Both the position numbers and the translations under genes were made by a program. A stretch of DNA of 64,000 bases from Prosopocoilus inquinatus (taxonomy: Eukaryota > Arthropoda > Insecta > Coleoptera > Lucanidae). Below the pieces are notes generated by a model. It was given only the letters and a program-made list of their open reading frames with translations, made no database searches and was not told where the DNA came from. Below, piece after piece: positions 1-12,131 of the stretch; within the stretch, counting starts at the first letter, position 1, and each line of letters opens with the position of its first letter. The stretch spans positions 1 to 64,000 of the forward strand of contig JAYKNF010000059.1 in NCBI GenBank assembly GCA_036172665.1. Direction: 5' to 3'.

Positions 1-66
1 CTCCAGTAACTCTGATGTGAGATACGAAATTATCGGACGCAGCAGAAGCTGGAAATAGTTTTAAAT
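1..66 (+). repeat. Partial monomer at left edge (type B tail)
   Basis: The window opens inside a monomer at offset 84. The remaining 66 bp carry the aattat and aaat states of type B, which is the usual monomer before type A. The array therefore continues beyond the left edge. Confidence 0.9.
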
Positions 67-140
67 GAAACAACACGCATTAGCGTTGTTCCTGTGATGT
101 ATCTAATCGATACTTACTCATCTATCATGTTATTTGGCGT

Positions 141-155
141 TTCGATGGACTCCAG
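141..155 (+). other. Weak CENP-B-box-like motif in tttcg monomers (example)
   Basis: Monomers with C at offset 77 (types A, C, G, I, J, L, N, P, Q) contain TTCGATGGACTCCAG at offsets 75-89. The mammalian CENP-B box needs TTCGnnnnAnnCGGG. The first half and the spaced A match; the essential CGGG half is CCAG here. Monomers with G at offset 77 lack the TTCG core. The match covers only part of the recognition sequence, so this is recorded as a resemblance and not as a CENP-B site. Confidence 0.2.
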
Positions 156-215
156 TAGCTCTGATGTGAGATACGACGTTTTCGGACGCAGCAGAAGCTG
201 GAAATAGTTTTAAAC

Positions 216-364
216 GAAACAACACGCATTAGCGTTGTTCCTGTGATGTATCTAATCGATCCTTACTCATCTATCATGTTATTTGACGTTTGGATGGACT
301 CCAGTAACTCTGATGTGAGATACGAAATTATCGGACGCAGCAGAAGCTGGAAATAGTTTTAAAT
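216..364 (+). repeat. Reference monomer (type B) and monomer anatomy
   Basis: This copy serves as the reference for the letter code. By offset: 3-24 is an imperfect hairpin; 40-45 is usually the palindrome ATCGAT, destroyed in types E and P; 60-70 (catgttatttg) is nearly constant; 71-80 carries the C/G switch at 77 (tttcg or tttgg); 91-116 is the most variable part, where types A, C, D, E, G, J, O and Q are told apart; 117-128 (cggacgcagc) is conserved apart from the tgg variants; 129-140 is variable again; 141-149 is an A/T-rich tail, usually gttttaaac, with aaat in B and gtttagaac in M. The unit length is close to the 147 bp wrapped by one nucleosome. Type B is also the commonest monomer immediately before type A, so it closes most HOR units. 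Confidence 0.95.
218..239. other. Imperfect hairpin/palindrome present once per monomer (example)
   Basis: Offsets 3-24 read AACA-AC-ACGC-ATTA-GCGT-TGTT. ACGC pairs with GCGT and AACA with TGTT, giving 8 base pairs with a 2-nt bulge and an ATTA loop. The element recurs every 149 bp. Common variation is at offset 12 (c or t, giving a T-G wobble), with 'acatatt' in type O, one outer-arm mismatch in type C (gttgtg) and one in type N (gaaaaaacac). The core attagcgttgt at offsets 13-23 is almost invariant across the window; I noticed only rare exceptions such as gtactagcg (17496, 34777), gtatcagcg (52353, 63951) and gcgttatt (54217). Whether it is a protein-binding site, a structure at the DNA level or merely conserved by homogenisation cannot be told from sequence. 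Confidence 0.7.
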
Positions 365-2748
365 GAAACAACACGCATTAGCGTTGTGCCTGTGATGTAT
401 CTAATCGATCCTTACTCATCTATCATGTTATTTGACGTTTCGATGGACTCTAGTAACTCTGATGTGATATACGAAGTTTTTGGACGCAGCAGAAGCTAGA
501 AATAGTTTTAAACGAAACAACACGCATTAGCGTTGTTCCTGTGATGTATCTAAACAATCCTTACTTATCTAACATGTTATTTGACGTTTGGATGGACTCC
601 AGTAAGTCTGATGTGAGATACAAAGTTTTTGGACGCAGCAGGAGCTGGAAATAGTTTTAAACGAAACAACACGTATTAGCGTTGTTCCTGTGATGTATCT
701 AATCGATCCTTACTCACCTATCATGTTATTTGACGTTTGGATGGGCTCCAGTAACTCTGAAGTGAGATACGAAGTTCTCGGACGCAGCTGAAGCTGGAAA
801 TAGTTTTAAACGAAACAACACGCATTAGCGTTGTTCCTGTGATGTATCTAATCGATCCTTACTCACCTATCATGTTATTTGACGATTGGATGGGCTCCAG
901 TAACTCTGAAGTGAGATACGAAGTTCTCGGACGCAGCTGAAGCTGGAAATAGTTTTAAACGAAACAACACGCATTAGCGTTGTTCCTGTGATGTATCTAA
1001 TCGATACTTACTCATCTATCATGTTATTTGGCGTTTCGATGGACTCCAGTAACTCTAATATGAGAAACGAAATTTTCGGACGCAGCAGAAGCTGGAAATA
1101 GTTTTAAACGAAACAACACGCATTAGCGTTGTTCCTGTGATGTATCTAATCGATCCTTACTCATCTATCATGTTATTTGACGTTTGGATGGACTCCAGTA
1201 AGTCTGATGTGAGATACAAAGTTTTTGGACGCAGCAGGAGCTAGAAATAGTTTTAAACGAAACAACACGTATTAGCGTTGTTCCTGTGCTGTATCTAATC
1301 GATCCTTACTCATCTATCATCTTATTTGGCGTTTCGATGGACTCCAGTAGCTCTGATGTGAGATACGACGTTTTCGGACGCAGCAGAAGCTGGAAATAGT
1401 TTTAAACGAAACAACACGCATTAGCGTTGTTCCTGTGATGTATCTAATCGATACTTACTCATCTATCATGTTATTTGACGTTTCGATGGACTCCAGTAAC
1501 TCTAATGTGAGAAACGAAATTTTCGGACGCAGCAGAAGCTGGAAATAGTTTTAAACGAAACAACACGTATTAGCGTTGTTCCTGGGATGTATCTAATCGA
1601 TCCTTACTCATCTATCATGTTATTTGACGTTTGGATGGACTCCAGTAACTCTGATGTGAGATACAAAGTTTTTGGACGCAGCAGGAGCTGGAAATAGTTT
1701 TAAACGAAACAACACGTATTAGCGTTGTTCCTGTGCTGTATCTAATCGATCCTTACTCATCTATCATGTTATTTGACGTTTCGATGGACTCTAGTAACTC
1801 TGATGTGATATACGAAGTTTTTGGACGCAGCAGGAGCTAGAAATAGTTTTAAACGAAACAACACGTATTAGCGTTGTTCCTGTGATGTATCTAATCGATC
1901 CTTACTCATCTATCATGTTATTTGACGTTTGGATGGACTCCAGTATCTCTGATGTGAGATACAAAATTTTCGGACGCAGCAGAAGCTGGTAATAGTTTTA
2001 AACGAAACAACACGCATTAGCGTTGTTCCTGTGATGTATCTAAACAATCCTTACTTATCTAACATGTTATTTGACGTTTGGATGGACTCCAGTAAGTCTG
2101 ATGTGAGATACAAAGTTTTTGGACGCAGCAGGAGCTGGAAATAGTTTTAAACGAAACAACACGTATTAGCGTTGTTCCTGTGATGTATCTAATCGATCCT
2201 TACTCACCTATCATGTTATTTGACGTTTGGATGGGCTCCAGTAACTCTGAAGTGAGATACGAAGTTCTCGGACGCAGCTGAAGCTGGAAATAGTTTTAAA
2301 CGAAACAACACGCATTAGCGTTGTTCCTGTGATGTATCTAATCGATCCTTACTCACCTATCATGTTATTTGACGTTTGGATGGGCTCCAGTAACTCTGAA
2401 GTGAGATACGAAGTTCTCGGACGCAGCTGAAGCTGGAAATAGTTTTAAACGAAACAACACGCATTAGCGTTGTTCCTGTGATGTATCTAATCGATACTTA
2501 CTCATCTATCATGTTATTTGACGTTTCGATGGACTCCAGTAACTCTAATGTGAGAAACGAAATTTTCGGACGCAGCAGAAGCTGGAAATAGTTTTAAACG
2601 AAACAACACGCATTAGCGTTGTTCCTGTGATGTATCTAATCGATCCTTACTCATCTATCATGTTATTTGACGTTTGGATGGACTCCAGTAACTCTGATGT
2701 GAGATACGAAATTATCGGACGCAGCAGAAGCTGGAAATAGTTTTAAAT

Positions 2749-5700
2749 GAAACAACACGCATTAGCGTTGTTCCTGTGATGTATCTAATCGATACTTACT
2801 CATCTATCATGTTATTTGGCGTTTCGATGGACTCCAGTAGCTCTGATGTGAGATACGACGTTTTCGGACGCAGCAGAAGCTGGAAATAGTTTTAAACGAA
2901 ACAACACGCATTAGCGTTGTTCCTGTGATGTATCTAATCGATCCTTACTCATCTATCATGTTATTTGACGTTTGGATGGACTCCAGTAACTCTGATGTGA
3001 GATACGAAATTATCGGACGCAGCAGAAGCTGGAAATAGTTTTAAATGAAACAACACGCATTAGCGTTGTGCCTGTGATGTATCTAATCGATCCTTACTCA
3101 TCTATCATGTTATTTGACGTTTCGATGGACTCTAGTAACTCTGATGTGATATACGAAGTTTTTGGACGCAGCAGAAGCTAGAAATAGTTTTAAACGAAAC
3201 AACACGTATTAGCGTTGTTCCTGTGATGTATCTAATCGATCCTTACTCATCTATCATGTTATTTGACGTTTGGATGGACTCCAGTATCTCTGATGTGAGA
3301 TACGAAATTTTCGGACGCAGCAGAAGCTGGTAATAGTTTTAAACGAAACAACACGCATTAGCGTTGTTCCTGTGATGTATCTAAACAATCCTTACTTATC
3401 TAACATGTTATTTGACGTTTGGATGGACTCCAGTAAGTCTGATGTGAGATACAAAGTTTTTGGACGCAGCAGGAGCTGGAAATAGTTTTAAACGAAACAA
3501 CACGTATTAGCGTTGTTCCTGTGATGTATCTAATCGATCCTTACTCACCTATCATGTTATTTGACGTTTGGATGGGCTCCAGTAACTCTGAAGTGAGATA
3601 CGAAGTTCTCGGACGCAGCTGAAGCTGGAAATAGTTTTAAACGAAACAACACGCATTAGCGTTGTTCCTGTGATGTATCTAATCGATACTTACTCATCTA
3701 TCATGTTATTTGGCGTTTCGATGGACTCCAGTAACTCTAATATGAGAAACGAAATTTTCGGACGCAGCAGAAGCTGGAAATAGTTTTAAACGAAACAACA
3801 CGCATTAGCGTTGTTCCTGTGATGTATCTAATCGATCCTTACTCATCTATCATGTTATTTGACGTTTGGATGGACTCCAGTAAGTCTGATGTGAGATACA
3901 AAGTTTTTGGACGCAGCAGGAGCTAGAAATAGTTTTAAACGAAACAACACGTATTAGCGTTGTTCCTGTGCTGTATCTAATCGATCCTTACTCATCTATC
4001 ATCTTATTTGGCGTTTCGATGGACTCCAGTAGCTCTGATGTGAGATACGACGTTTTCGGACGCAGCAGAAGCTGGAAATAGTTTTAAACGAAACAACACG
4101 CATTAGCGTTGTTCCTGTGATGTATCTAATCGATACTTACTCATCTATCATGTTATTTGACGTTTCGATGGACTCCAGTAACTCTAATGTGAGAAACGAA
4201 ATTTTCGGACGCAGCAGAAGCTGGAAATAGTTTTAAACGAAACAACACGTATTAGCGTTGTTCCTGGGATGTATCTAATCGATCCTTACTCATCTATCAT
4301 GTTATTTGACGTTTGGATGGACTCCAGTAAGTCTGATGTGAGATACAAAGTTTTTGGACGCAGCAGGAGCTAGAAATAGTTTTAAACGAAACAACACGTA
4401 TTAGCGTTGTTCCTGTGCTGTATCTAATCGATCCTTACTCATCTATCATCTTATTTGGTGTTTCGATGGACTCCAGTAGCTCTGATGTGAGATACGACGT
4501 TTTCGGACGCAGCAGAAGCTGGAAATAGTTTTAAACGAAACAACACGTATTAGCGTTGTTCCTGTGCTGTATCTAATCGATCCTTACTTATCTATCATGT
4601 TATTTGACGTTTCGATGCACTCCAGTAACTCTGATGTGAGATACGAAGTTTTCGGACGCAGCAGAAGCTGGAAATAGTTTTAAACGAAACAACACGTATT
4701 AGCGTTGTTCCTGGGATGTATCTAATCGATCCTTACTCATCTATCATGTTATTTGACGTTCGGATGGACTCCAGTAACTCTGATGTGAGATACAAAGTTT
4801 TTGGACGCAGCAGTAGCTGGAAATAGTTTAGAACGAAAAAACACGTATTAGCGTTGTTCCTGTGATGTATCTAATCGATCCTTACTTAGCTACTATGTTA
4901 TTTGACGTTTCGATGGACTCCAGTAACTCTAATGTGAGATACGAAATTTTCGGACGCAGCAGCAGCTGGAAATAGTTTTAAACGAAACAACACATATTAG
5001 CGTTGTTCCTGTGATGTAACTAATCGATCCTTACTCATCTATCATGTTATTTGACGTTTGGACGGACTCCAGTAACTCTGATGAGAGATACGACGTTTTT
5101 GGACGCAGCAGGAGCTGGAAATAGTTTTAAACGAAACAACACGTATTAGCGTTGTTCCTGTGCTGTATCTAATCAATCCTTACTCATCTATCATGTTATT
5201 TGTCGTTTCGATGGACTCCAGTAGCTCTGATGTGAGATACGACGTTTTCGGACGCAGCAGAAGCTGGAAATAGTTTTAAACGAAACAACACGCATTAGCG
5301 TTGTTCCTGTGATGTATCTAATCGATCCTTACTCATCTAACATGTTATTTGGCGTTTCGATGGACTCCAGTAACTTTGATGTGAGATACGAAGTTCTCGG
5401 ACGCAGCTGAAGCTGGAAATTGTTTTAAACGAAACAACACGTATTAGCGTTGTTCCTGTGATGTATCTAATCGATCCTTACTCATCTATCATGTTATTTG
5501 ACGTTTGGATGGGCTCCAGTAACTCTGAAGTGAGATACGAAGTTCTCGGACGCAGCTGAAGCTGGAAATAGTTTTAAACGAAACAACACGCATTAGCGTT
5601 GTTCCTGTGATGTATCTAATCGATCCTTACTCATCTATCATGTTATTTGACGTTTGGATGGACTCCAGTAACTCTGATGTGAGATACGAAATTATCGGAC

Positions 5701-6174
5701 GCAGCAGAAGCTGGAAATAGTTTTAAATGAAACAACACGCATTAGCGTTGTTCCTGTGATGTATCTAATCGATCCTTACTCACCTATCATGTTATTTGAC
5801 GTTCGGATGGGCTCCAGTAACTCTGAAGTGAGATACGAAGTTCTCGGACGCAGCTGAAGCTGGAAATAGTTTTAAACGAAACAACACGCATTAGCGTTGT
5901 TCCTGTGATGTATCTAATCGATACTTACTCATCTATCATGTTATTTGACGTTTCGATGGACTCCAGTAACTCTAATGTGAGAAACGAAATTTTCGGACGC
6001 AGCAGAAGCTGGAAATAGTTTTAAACGAAACAACACGCATTAGCGTTGTTCCTGTGATGTATCTAATCGATCCTTACTCATCTATCATGTTATTTGACGT
6101 TTGGATGGACTCCAGTAACTCTGATGTGAGATACGAAATTATCGGAGCAGCAGAAGCTGGAAATAGTTTTAAAT
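2749..6174 (+). repeat. 23-mer HOR: A B C D E F G H I J K I L M N O P Q R B F J B (fullest form)
   Basis: The longest simple unit and the best reference for monomer order; most other blocks can be derived from it by deletion or duplication of runs of monomers. The length is 3426 bp, 23 x 149 minus the single base missing from the last B (6027, cggagcag). The monomer at 4239 is a K/H mixture (gggatg with ggagctag), and the second I (4388) has ttggtgtttcg, a change shared with 13771 and 16453. N at 4835 begins gaaaaaacac because the preceding M ends in gtttagaac; the two always travel together. Confidence 0.9.
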
Positions 6175-6770
6175 GAAACAACACGCATTAGCGTTGTTCC
6201 TGTGATGTATCTAATCGATACTTACTCATCTATCATGTTATTTGGCGTTTCGATGGACTCCAGTAGCTCTGATGTGAGATACGACGTTTTCGGACGCAGC
6301 AGAAGCTGGAAATAGTTTTAAACGAAACAACACGCATTAGCGTTGTTCCTGTGATGTATCTAATCGATCCTTACTCATCTATCATGTTATTTGACGTTTG
6401 GATGGACTCCAGTAACTCTGATGTGAGATACGAAATTATCGGACGCAGCAGAAGCTGGAAATAGTTTTAAATGAAACAACACGCATTAGCGTTGTGCCTG
6501 TGATGTATCTAATCGATCCTTACTCATCTATCATGTTATTTGACGTTTCGATGGACTCTAGTAACTCTGATGTGATATACGAAGTTTTTGGACGCAGCAG
6601 GAGCTAGAAATAGTTTTAAACGAAACAACACGTATTAGCGTTGTTCCTGTGATGTATCTAATCGATCCTTACTCATCTATCATGTTATTTGACGTTTGGA
6701 TGGACTCCAGTATCTCTGATGTGAGATACGAAATTTTCGGACGCAGCAGAAGCTGGTAATAGTTTTAAAC

Positions 6771-6919
6771 GAAACAACACGCATTAGCGTTGTTCCTGTG
6801 ATGTATCTAAACAATCCTTACTTATCTAACATGTTATTTGACGTTTGGATGGACTCCAGTAAGTCTGATGTGAGATACAAAGTTTTTGGACGCAGCAGTA
6901 GCTGGAAATAGTTTAGAAC
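6771..6919 (+). repeat. E' hybrid monomer (E to M switch), prototype
   Basis: Offsets 1-128 are type E (aaacaatcc, ctaac, aagtctg, caaagttttt), and from about 129 it is type M (cagtagctgg, gtttagaac). It is followed by N with gaaaaagcac rather than gaaaaaacac, a private mark of this junction. The same hybrid recurs at 20622, 23751, 25241, 38052, 41478, 47287 and 60673, always after D and before N, so one exchange event was amplified. Confidence 0.85.
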
Positions 6920-7068
6920 GAAAAAGCACGTATTAGCGTTGTTCCTGTGATGTATCTAATCGATCCTTACTTAGCTACTATGTTATTTGACGTTTCGATG
7001 GACTCCAGTAACTCTAATGTGAGATACGAAATTTTCGGACGCAGCAGCAGCTGGAAATAGTTTTAAAC

Positions 7069-7217
7069 GAAACAACACATATTAGCGTTGTTCCTGTGAT
7101 GTAACTAATCGATCCTTACTCACCTATCATGTTATTTGACGTTTGGATGGGCTCCAGTAACTCTGAAGTGAGATACGAAGTTCTCGGACGCAGCTGAAGC
7201 TGGAAATAGTTTTAAAC
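7069..7217 (+). repeat. OF hybrid monomer (O to F switch), prototype
   Basis: The 5' part is type O (acatatt, gtaactaatc); from offset 55 on it is type F (cacctatc, gggctcc, ctgaag, gctgaa). The switch lies between offsets 37 and 55. Copies are at 20920, 25539, 38350, 41776 (1 bp short), 47585 and 60971. It usually follows E' N, but at 23751-24197 the E' N pair is followed by an unfused O instead. Confidence 0.85.
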
Positions 7218-9449
7218 GAAACAACACGCATTAGCGTTGTTCCTGTGATATATCTAATCGATCCTTACTCATCTATCATGTTATTTGACGTTTGGATGGA
7301 CTCCAGTAAGTCTGATGTGAGATACAAAGTTTTTGGACGCAGCAGGAGCTAGAAATAGTTTTAAACGAAACAACACGTATTAGCGTTGTTCCTGTGCTGT
7401 ATCTAATCGATCCTTACTCATCTATCATCTTATTTGGCGTTTCGATGGACTCCAGTAGCTCTGATGTGAGATACGTTTTCGGACGCAGCAGAAGCTGGAA
7501 ATAGTTTTAAACGAAACAACACGCATTAGCGTTGTTCCTGTGATGTATCTAATCGATCCTTACTCATCTATCATGTTATTTGACGTTTCGATGGACTCCA
7601 GTAACTCTAATGTGAGAAACGAAATTTTCGGACGCAGCAGAAGCTGGAAATAGTTTTAAACGAAACAACACGCATTAGCGTTGTTCCTGTGATGTATCTA
7701 ATCGATCCTTACTCATCTATCATGTTATTTGACGTTTGGATGGACTCCAGTAAGTCTGATGTGAGATACAAAGTTTTTGGACGCAGCAGGAGCTGGAAAT
7801 AGTTTTAAACGAAACAACACGTATTAGCGTTGTTCCTGTGCTGTATCTAATCGATCCTTACTTATCTATCATGTTATTTGACGTTTCGATGCACTCCAGT
7901 AACTCTGATGTGAGATACGAAGTTTTCGGACGCAGCAGAAGCTGGAAATAGTTTTAAACGAAACAACACGTATTAGCGTTGTTCCTGGGATGTATCTAAT
8001 CGATCCTTACTCATCTATCATGTTATTTGACGTTTGGATGGACTCCAGTAACTCTGATGTGAGATACAAAGTTCTTGGACGCAGCAGTAGCTGGAAATAG
8101 TTTAGAACGAAAAAACACGTATTAGCGTTGTTCCTGTGATGTATCTAATCGATCCTTACTTAGCTACTATGTTATTTGACGTTTCGATGGACTCCAGTAA
8201 CTCTAATGTGAGATACGAAATTTTCGGACGCAGCAGCAGCTGGAAATAGTTTTAAACGAAACAACACATATTAGCGTTGTTCCTGTGATGTACCTAATCG
8301 ATCCTTACTCATCTATCATGTTATTTGACGTTTGGACGGACTCCAGTAACTCTGATGAGAGATACGACGTTTTTGGACGCAGCAGGAGCTGGAAATAGTT
8401 TTAAACGAAACAACACGTATTAGCGTTGTTCCTGTGCTGTATCTAATCAATCCTTACTCATCTATCATGTTATTTGTCGTTTCGATGGACTCCAGTAGCT
8501 CTGATGTGAGATACGACGTTTTCGGACGCAGCAGAAGCTGGAAATAGTTTTAAACGAAACAACACGCATTAGCGTTGTTCCTGTGATGTATCTAATCGAT
8601 CCTTACTCATCTAACATGTTATTTGGCGTTTCGATGGACTCCAGTAACTTTGATGTGAGATACGAAGTTCTCGGACGCAGCTGAAGCTGGAAATTGTTTT
8701 AAACGAAACAACACGTATTAGCGTTGTTCCTGTGATGTATCTAATCGATCCTTACTCATCTATCATGTTATTTGACGTTTGGATGGGCTCCAGTAACTCT
8801 GAAGTGAGATACGAAGTTCTCGGACGCAGCTGAAGCTGGAAATAGTTTTAAACGAAACAACACGCATTAGCGTTGTTCCTGTGATGTATCTAATCGATCC
8901 TTACTCATCTATCATGTTATTTGACGTTTGGATGGACTCCAGTAACTCTGATGTGAGATACGAAATTATCGGACGCAGCAGAAGCTGGAAATAGTTTTAA
9001 ATGAAACAACACGCATTAGCGTTGTTCCTGTGATGTATCTAATCGATCCTTACTCACCTATCATGTTATTTGACGTTTGGATGGGCTCCAGTAACTCTGA
9101 AGTGAGATACGAAGTTCTCGGACGCAGCTGAAGCTGGAAATAGTTTTAAACGAAACAACACGCATTAGCGTTGTTCCTGTGATGTATCTAATCGATACTT
9201 ACTCATCTATCATGTTATTTGACGTTTCGATGGACTCCAGTAACTCTAATGTGAGAAACGAAATTTTCGGACGCAGCAGAAGCTGGAAATAGTTTTAAAC
9301 GAAACAACACGCATTAGCGTTGTTCCTGTGATGTATCTAATCGATCCTTACTCATCTATCATGTTATTTGACGTTTGGATGGACTCCAGTAACTCTGATG
9401 TGAGATACGAAATTATCGGACGCAGCAGAAGCTGGAAATAGTTTTAAAT

Positions 9450-12131
9450 GAAACAACACGCATTAGCGTTGTTCCTGTGATGTATCTAATCGATACTTAC
9501 TCATCTATCATGTTATTTGGCGTTTCGATGGACTCCAGTAGCTCTGATGTGAGATACGACGTTTTCGGACGCAGCAGAAGCTGGAAATAGTTTTAAACGA
9601 AACAACACGCATTAGCGTTGTTCCTGTGATGTATCTAATCGATCCTTACTCATCTATCATGTTATTTGACGTTTGGATGGACTCCAGTAACTCTGATGTG
9701 AGATACGAAATTATCGGACGCAGCAGAAGCTGGAAATAGTTTTAAATGAAACAACACGCATTAGCGTTGTGCCTGTGATGTATCTAATCGATCCTTACTC
9801 ATCTATCATGTTATTTGACGTTTCGATGGACTCTAGTAACTCTGATGTGATATACGAAGTTTTTGGACGCAGCAGGAGCTAGAAATAGTTTTAAACGAAA
9901 CAACACGTATTAGCGTTGTTCCTGTGATGTATCTAATCGATCCTTACTCATCTATCATGTTATTTGACGTTTGGATGGACTCCAGTATCTCTGATGTGAG
10001 ATACGAAATTTTCGGACGCAGCAGAAGCTGGTAATAGTTTTAAACGAAACAACACGCATTAGCGTTGTTCCTGTGATGTATCTAAACAATCCTTACTTAT
10101 CTAACATGTTATTTGACGTTTGGATGGACTCCAGTAAGTCTGATGTGAGATACAAAGTTTTTGGACGCAGCAGGAGCTGGAAATAGTTTTAAACGAAACA
10201 ACACGTATTAGCGTTGTTCCTGTGATGTATCTAATCGATCCTTACTCACCTATCATGTTATTTGACGATTGGATGGGCTCCAGTAACTCTGAAGTGAGAT
10301 ACGAAGTTCTCGGACGCAGCTGAAGCTGGAAATAGTTTTAAACGAAACAACACGCATTAGCGTTGTTCCTGTGATGTATCTAATCGATACTTACTCATCT
10401 ATCATGTTATTTGGCGTTTCGATGGACTCCAGTAACTCTAATATGAGAAACGAAATTTTCGGACGCAGCAGAAGCTGGAAATAGTTTTAAACGAAACAAC
10501 ACGCATTAGCGTTGTTCCTGTGATGTATCTAATCGATCCTTACTCATCTATCATGTTATTTGACGTTTGGATGGACTCCAGTAAGTCTGATGTGAGATAC
10601 AAAGTTTTTGGACGCAGCAGGAGCTAGAAATAGTTTTAAACGAAACAACACGTATTAGCGTTGTTCCTGTGCTGTATCTAATCGATCCTTACTCATCTAT
10701 CATCTTATTTGGCGTTTCGATGGACTCCAGTAGCTCTGATGTGAGATACGACGTTTTCGGACGCAGCAGAAGCTGGAAATAGTTTTAAACGAAACAACAC
10801 GCATTAGCGTTGTTCCTGTGATGTATCTAATCGATACTTACTCATCTATCATGTTATTTGACGTTTCGATGGACTCCAGTAACTCTAATGTGAGAAACGA
10901 AATTTTCGGACGCAGCAGAAGCTGGAAATAGTTTTAAACGAAACAACACGTATTAGCGTTGTTCCTGGGATGTATCTAATCGATCCTTACTCATCTATCA
11001 TGTTATTTGACGTTTGGATGGACTCCAGTAACTCTGATGTGAGATACAAAGTTTTTGGACGCAGCAGGAGCTGGAAATAGTTTTAAACGAAACAACACGT
11101 ATTAGCGTTGTTCCTGTGCTGTATCTAATCGATCCTTACTCATCTATCATGTTATTTGACGTTTCGATGGACTCTAGTAACTCTGATGTGATATACGAAG
11201 TTTTTGGACGCAGCAGGAGCTAGAAATAGTTTTAAACGAAACAACACGTATTAGCGTTGTTCCTGTGATGTATCTAATCGATCCTTACTCATCTATCATG
11301 TTATTTGACGTTTGGATGGACTCCAGTATCTCTGATGTGAGATACAAAATTTTCGGACGCAGCAGAAGCTGGTAATAGTTTTAAACGAAACAACACGCAT
11401 TAGCGTTGTTCCTGTGATGTATCTAAACAATCCTTACTTATCTAACATGTTATTTGACGTTTGGATGGACTCCAGTAAGTCTGATGTGAGATACAAAGTT
11501 TTTGGACGCAGCAGGAGCTGGAAATAGTTTTAAACGAAACAACACCTATTAGCGTTGTTCCTGTGATGTATCTAATCGATCCTTACTCACCTATCATGTT
11601 ATTTGACGTTTGGATGGGCTCCAGTAACTCTGAAGTGAGATACGAAGTTCTCGGACGCAGCTGAAGCTGGAAATAGTTTTAAACGAAACAACACGCATTA
11701 GCGTTGTTCCTGTGATGTATCTAATCGATCCTTACTCACCTATCATGTTATTTGACGTTTGGATGGGCTCCAGTAACTCTGAAGTGAGATACGAAGTTCT
11801 CGGACGCAGCTGAAGCTGGAAATAGTTTTAAACGAAACAACACGCATTAGCGTTGTTCCTGTGATGTATCTAATCGATACTTACTCATCTATCATGTTAT
11901 TTGACGTTTCGATGGACTCCAGTAACTCTAATGTGAGAAACGAAATTTTCGGACGCAGCAGAAGCTGGAAATAGTTTTAAACGAAACAACACGCATTAGC
12001 GTTGTTCCTGTGATGTATCTAATCGATCCTTACTCATCTATCATGTTATTTGACGTTTGGATGGACTCCAGTAACTCTGATGTGAGATACGAAATTATCG
12101 GACGCAGCAGAAGCTGGAAATAGTTTTAAAT
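9450..12131 (+). repeat. 18-mer HOR: A B C D E F G H I J K C D E F F J B
   Basis: Exactly 2682 bp. It has the same monomer order as 29413-32094, including the gacgattgg F (10195 and 30158) and the D with caaaattttc (11238 and 31201). The two differ by scattered single bases, for example cacctatt at 11536 and cgttttagcgtgg at 31052. Relative to 67-2748 it has D at 9897 and a single F at 10195. Confidence 0.9.

Larger units (their letters stand above)
67..2748 (+). repeat. 18-mer HOR: A B C E F F G H I J K C D E F F J B
   Basis: Eighteen monomers, exactly 18 x 149 = 2682 bp. Compared with the 18-mer at 9450-12131 it lacks D after the first C (365 C is followed directly by 514 E) but has an extra F (663 and 812), so length is unchanged although content differs. 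The F at 812 carries a private 'gacgattgg' change shared with 10195 and 30158, which ties these three units together as recent relatives. The second C (1706) has the I/L-like gtgctg state at offset 31, so it is itself a fusion. Confidence 0.9.
6175..9449 (+). repeat. 22-mer HOR variant: A B C D E' N OF H I J H L M N O P Q R B F J B
   Basis: 22 monomers minus 3 bp. After D the order jumps from E to N through the E/M hybrid E' (6771) and then returns through the OF hybrid (7069) to H, so F and G are bypassed. The I at 7367 has lost 3 bp (gatacgtttt instead of gatacgacgtttt). H at 7218 has the private gtgatatatc change that is repeated at 25688, showing that this block and 25092-27922 are copies of each other. 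Confidence 0.88.

Noticed and set aside
3..24. Rho-independent terminator or regulatory stem-loop
   Set aside because: The hairpin at offsets 3-24 has a bulge, an A/T loop and no following T-run, and it recurs every 149 bp in a eukaryotic-type satellite with no genes to terminate.
141..155. True CENP-B box
   Set aside because: The essential CGGG half is CCAG; only the TTCG half and the spaced A match, which is expected by chance in a long enough search.
1231..1250. GAGCTAGAAATAG in C and H monomers, identical to 13 nt of the Cas9 single-guide scaffold
   Set aside because: Coincidental. The linker in that scaffold is man-made, the flanking bases do not continue the match, and the string arises here by one substitution (offset 134) from the common gagctggaaatag.
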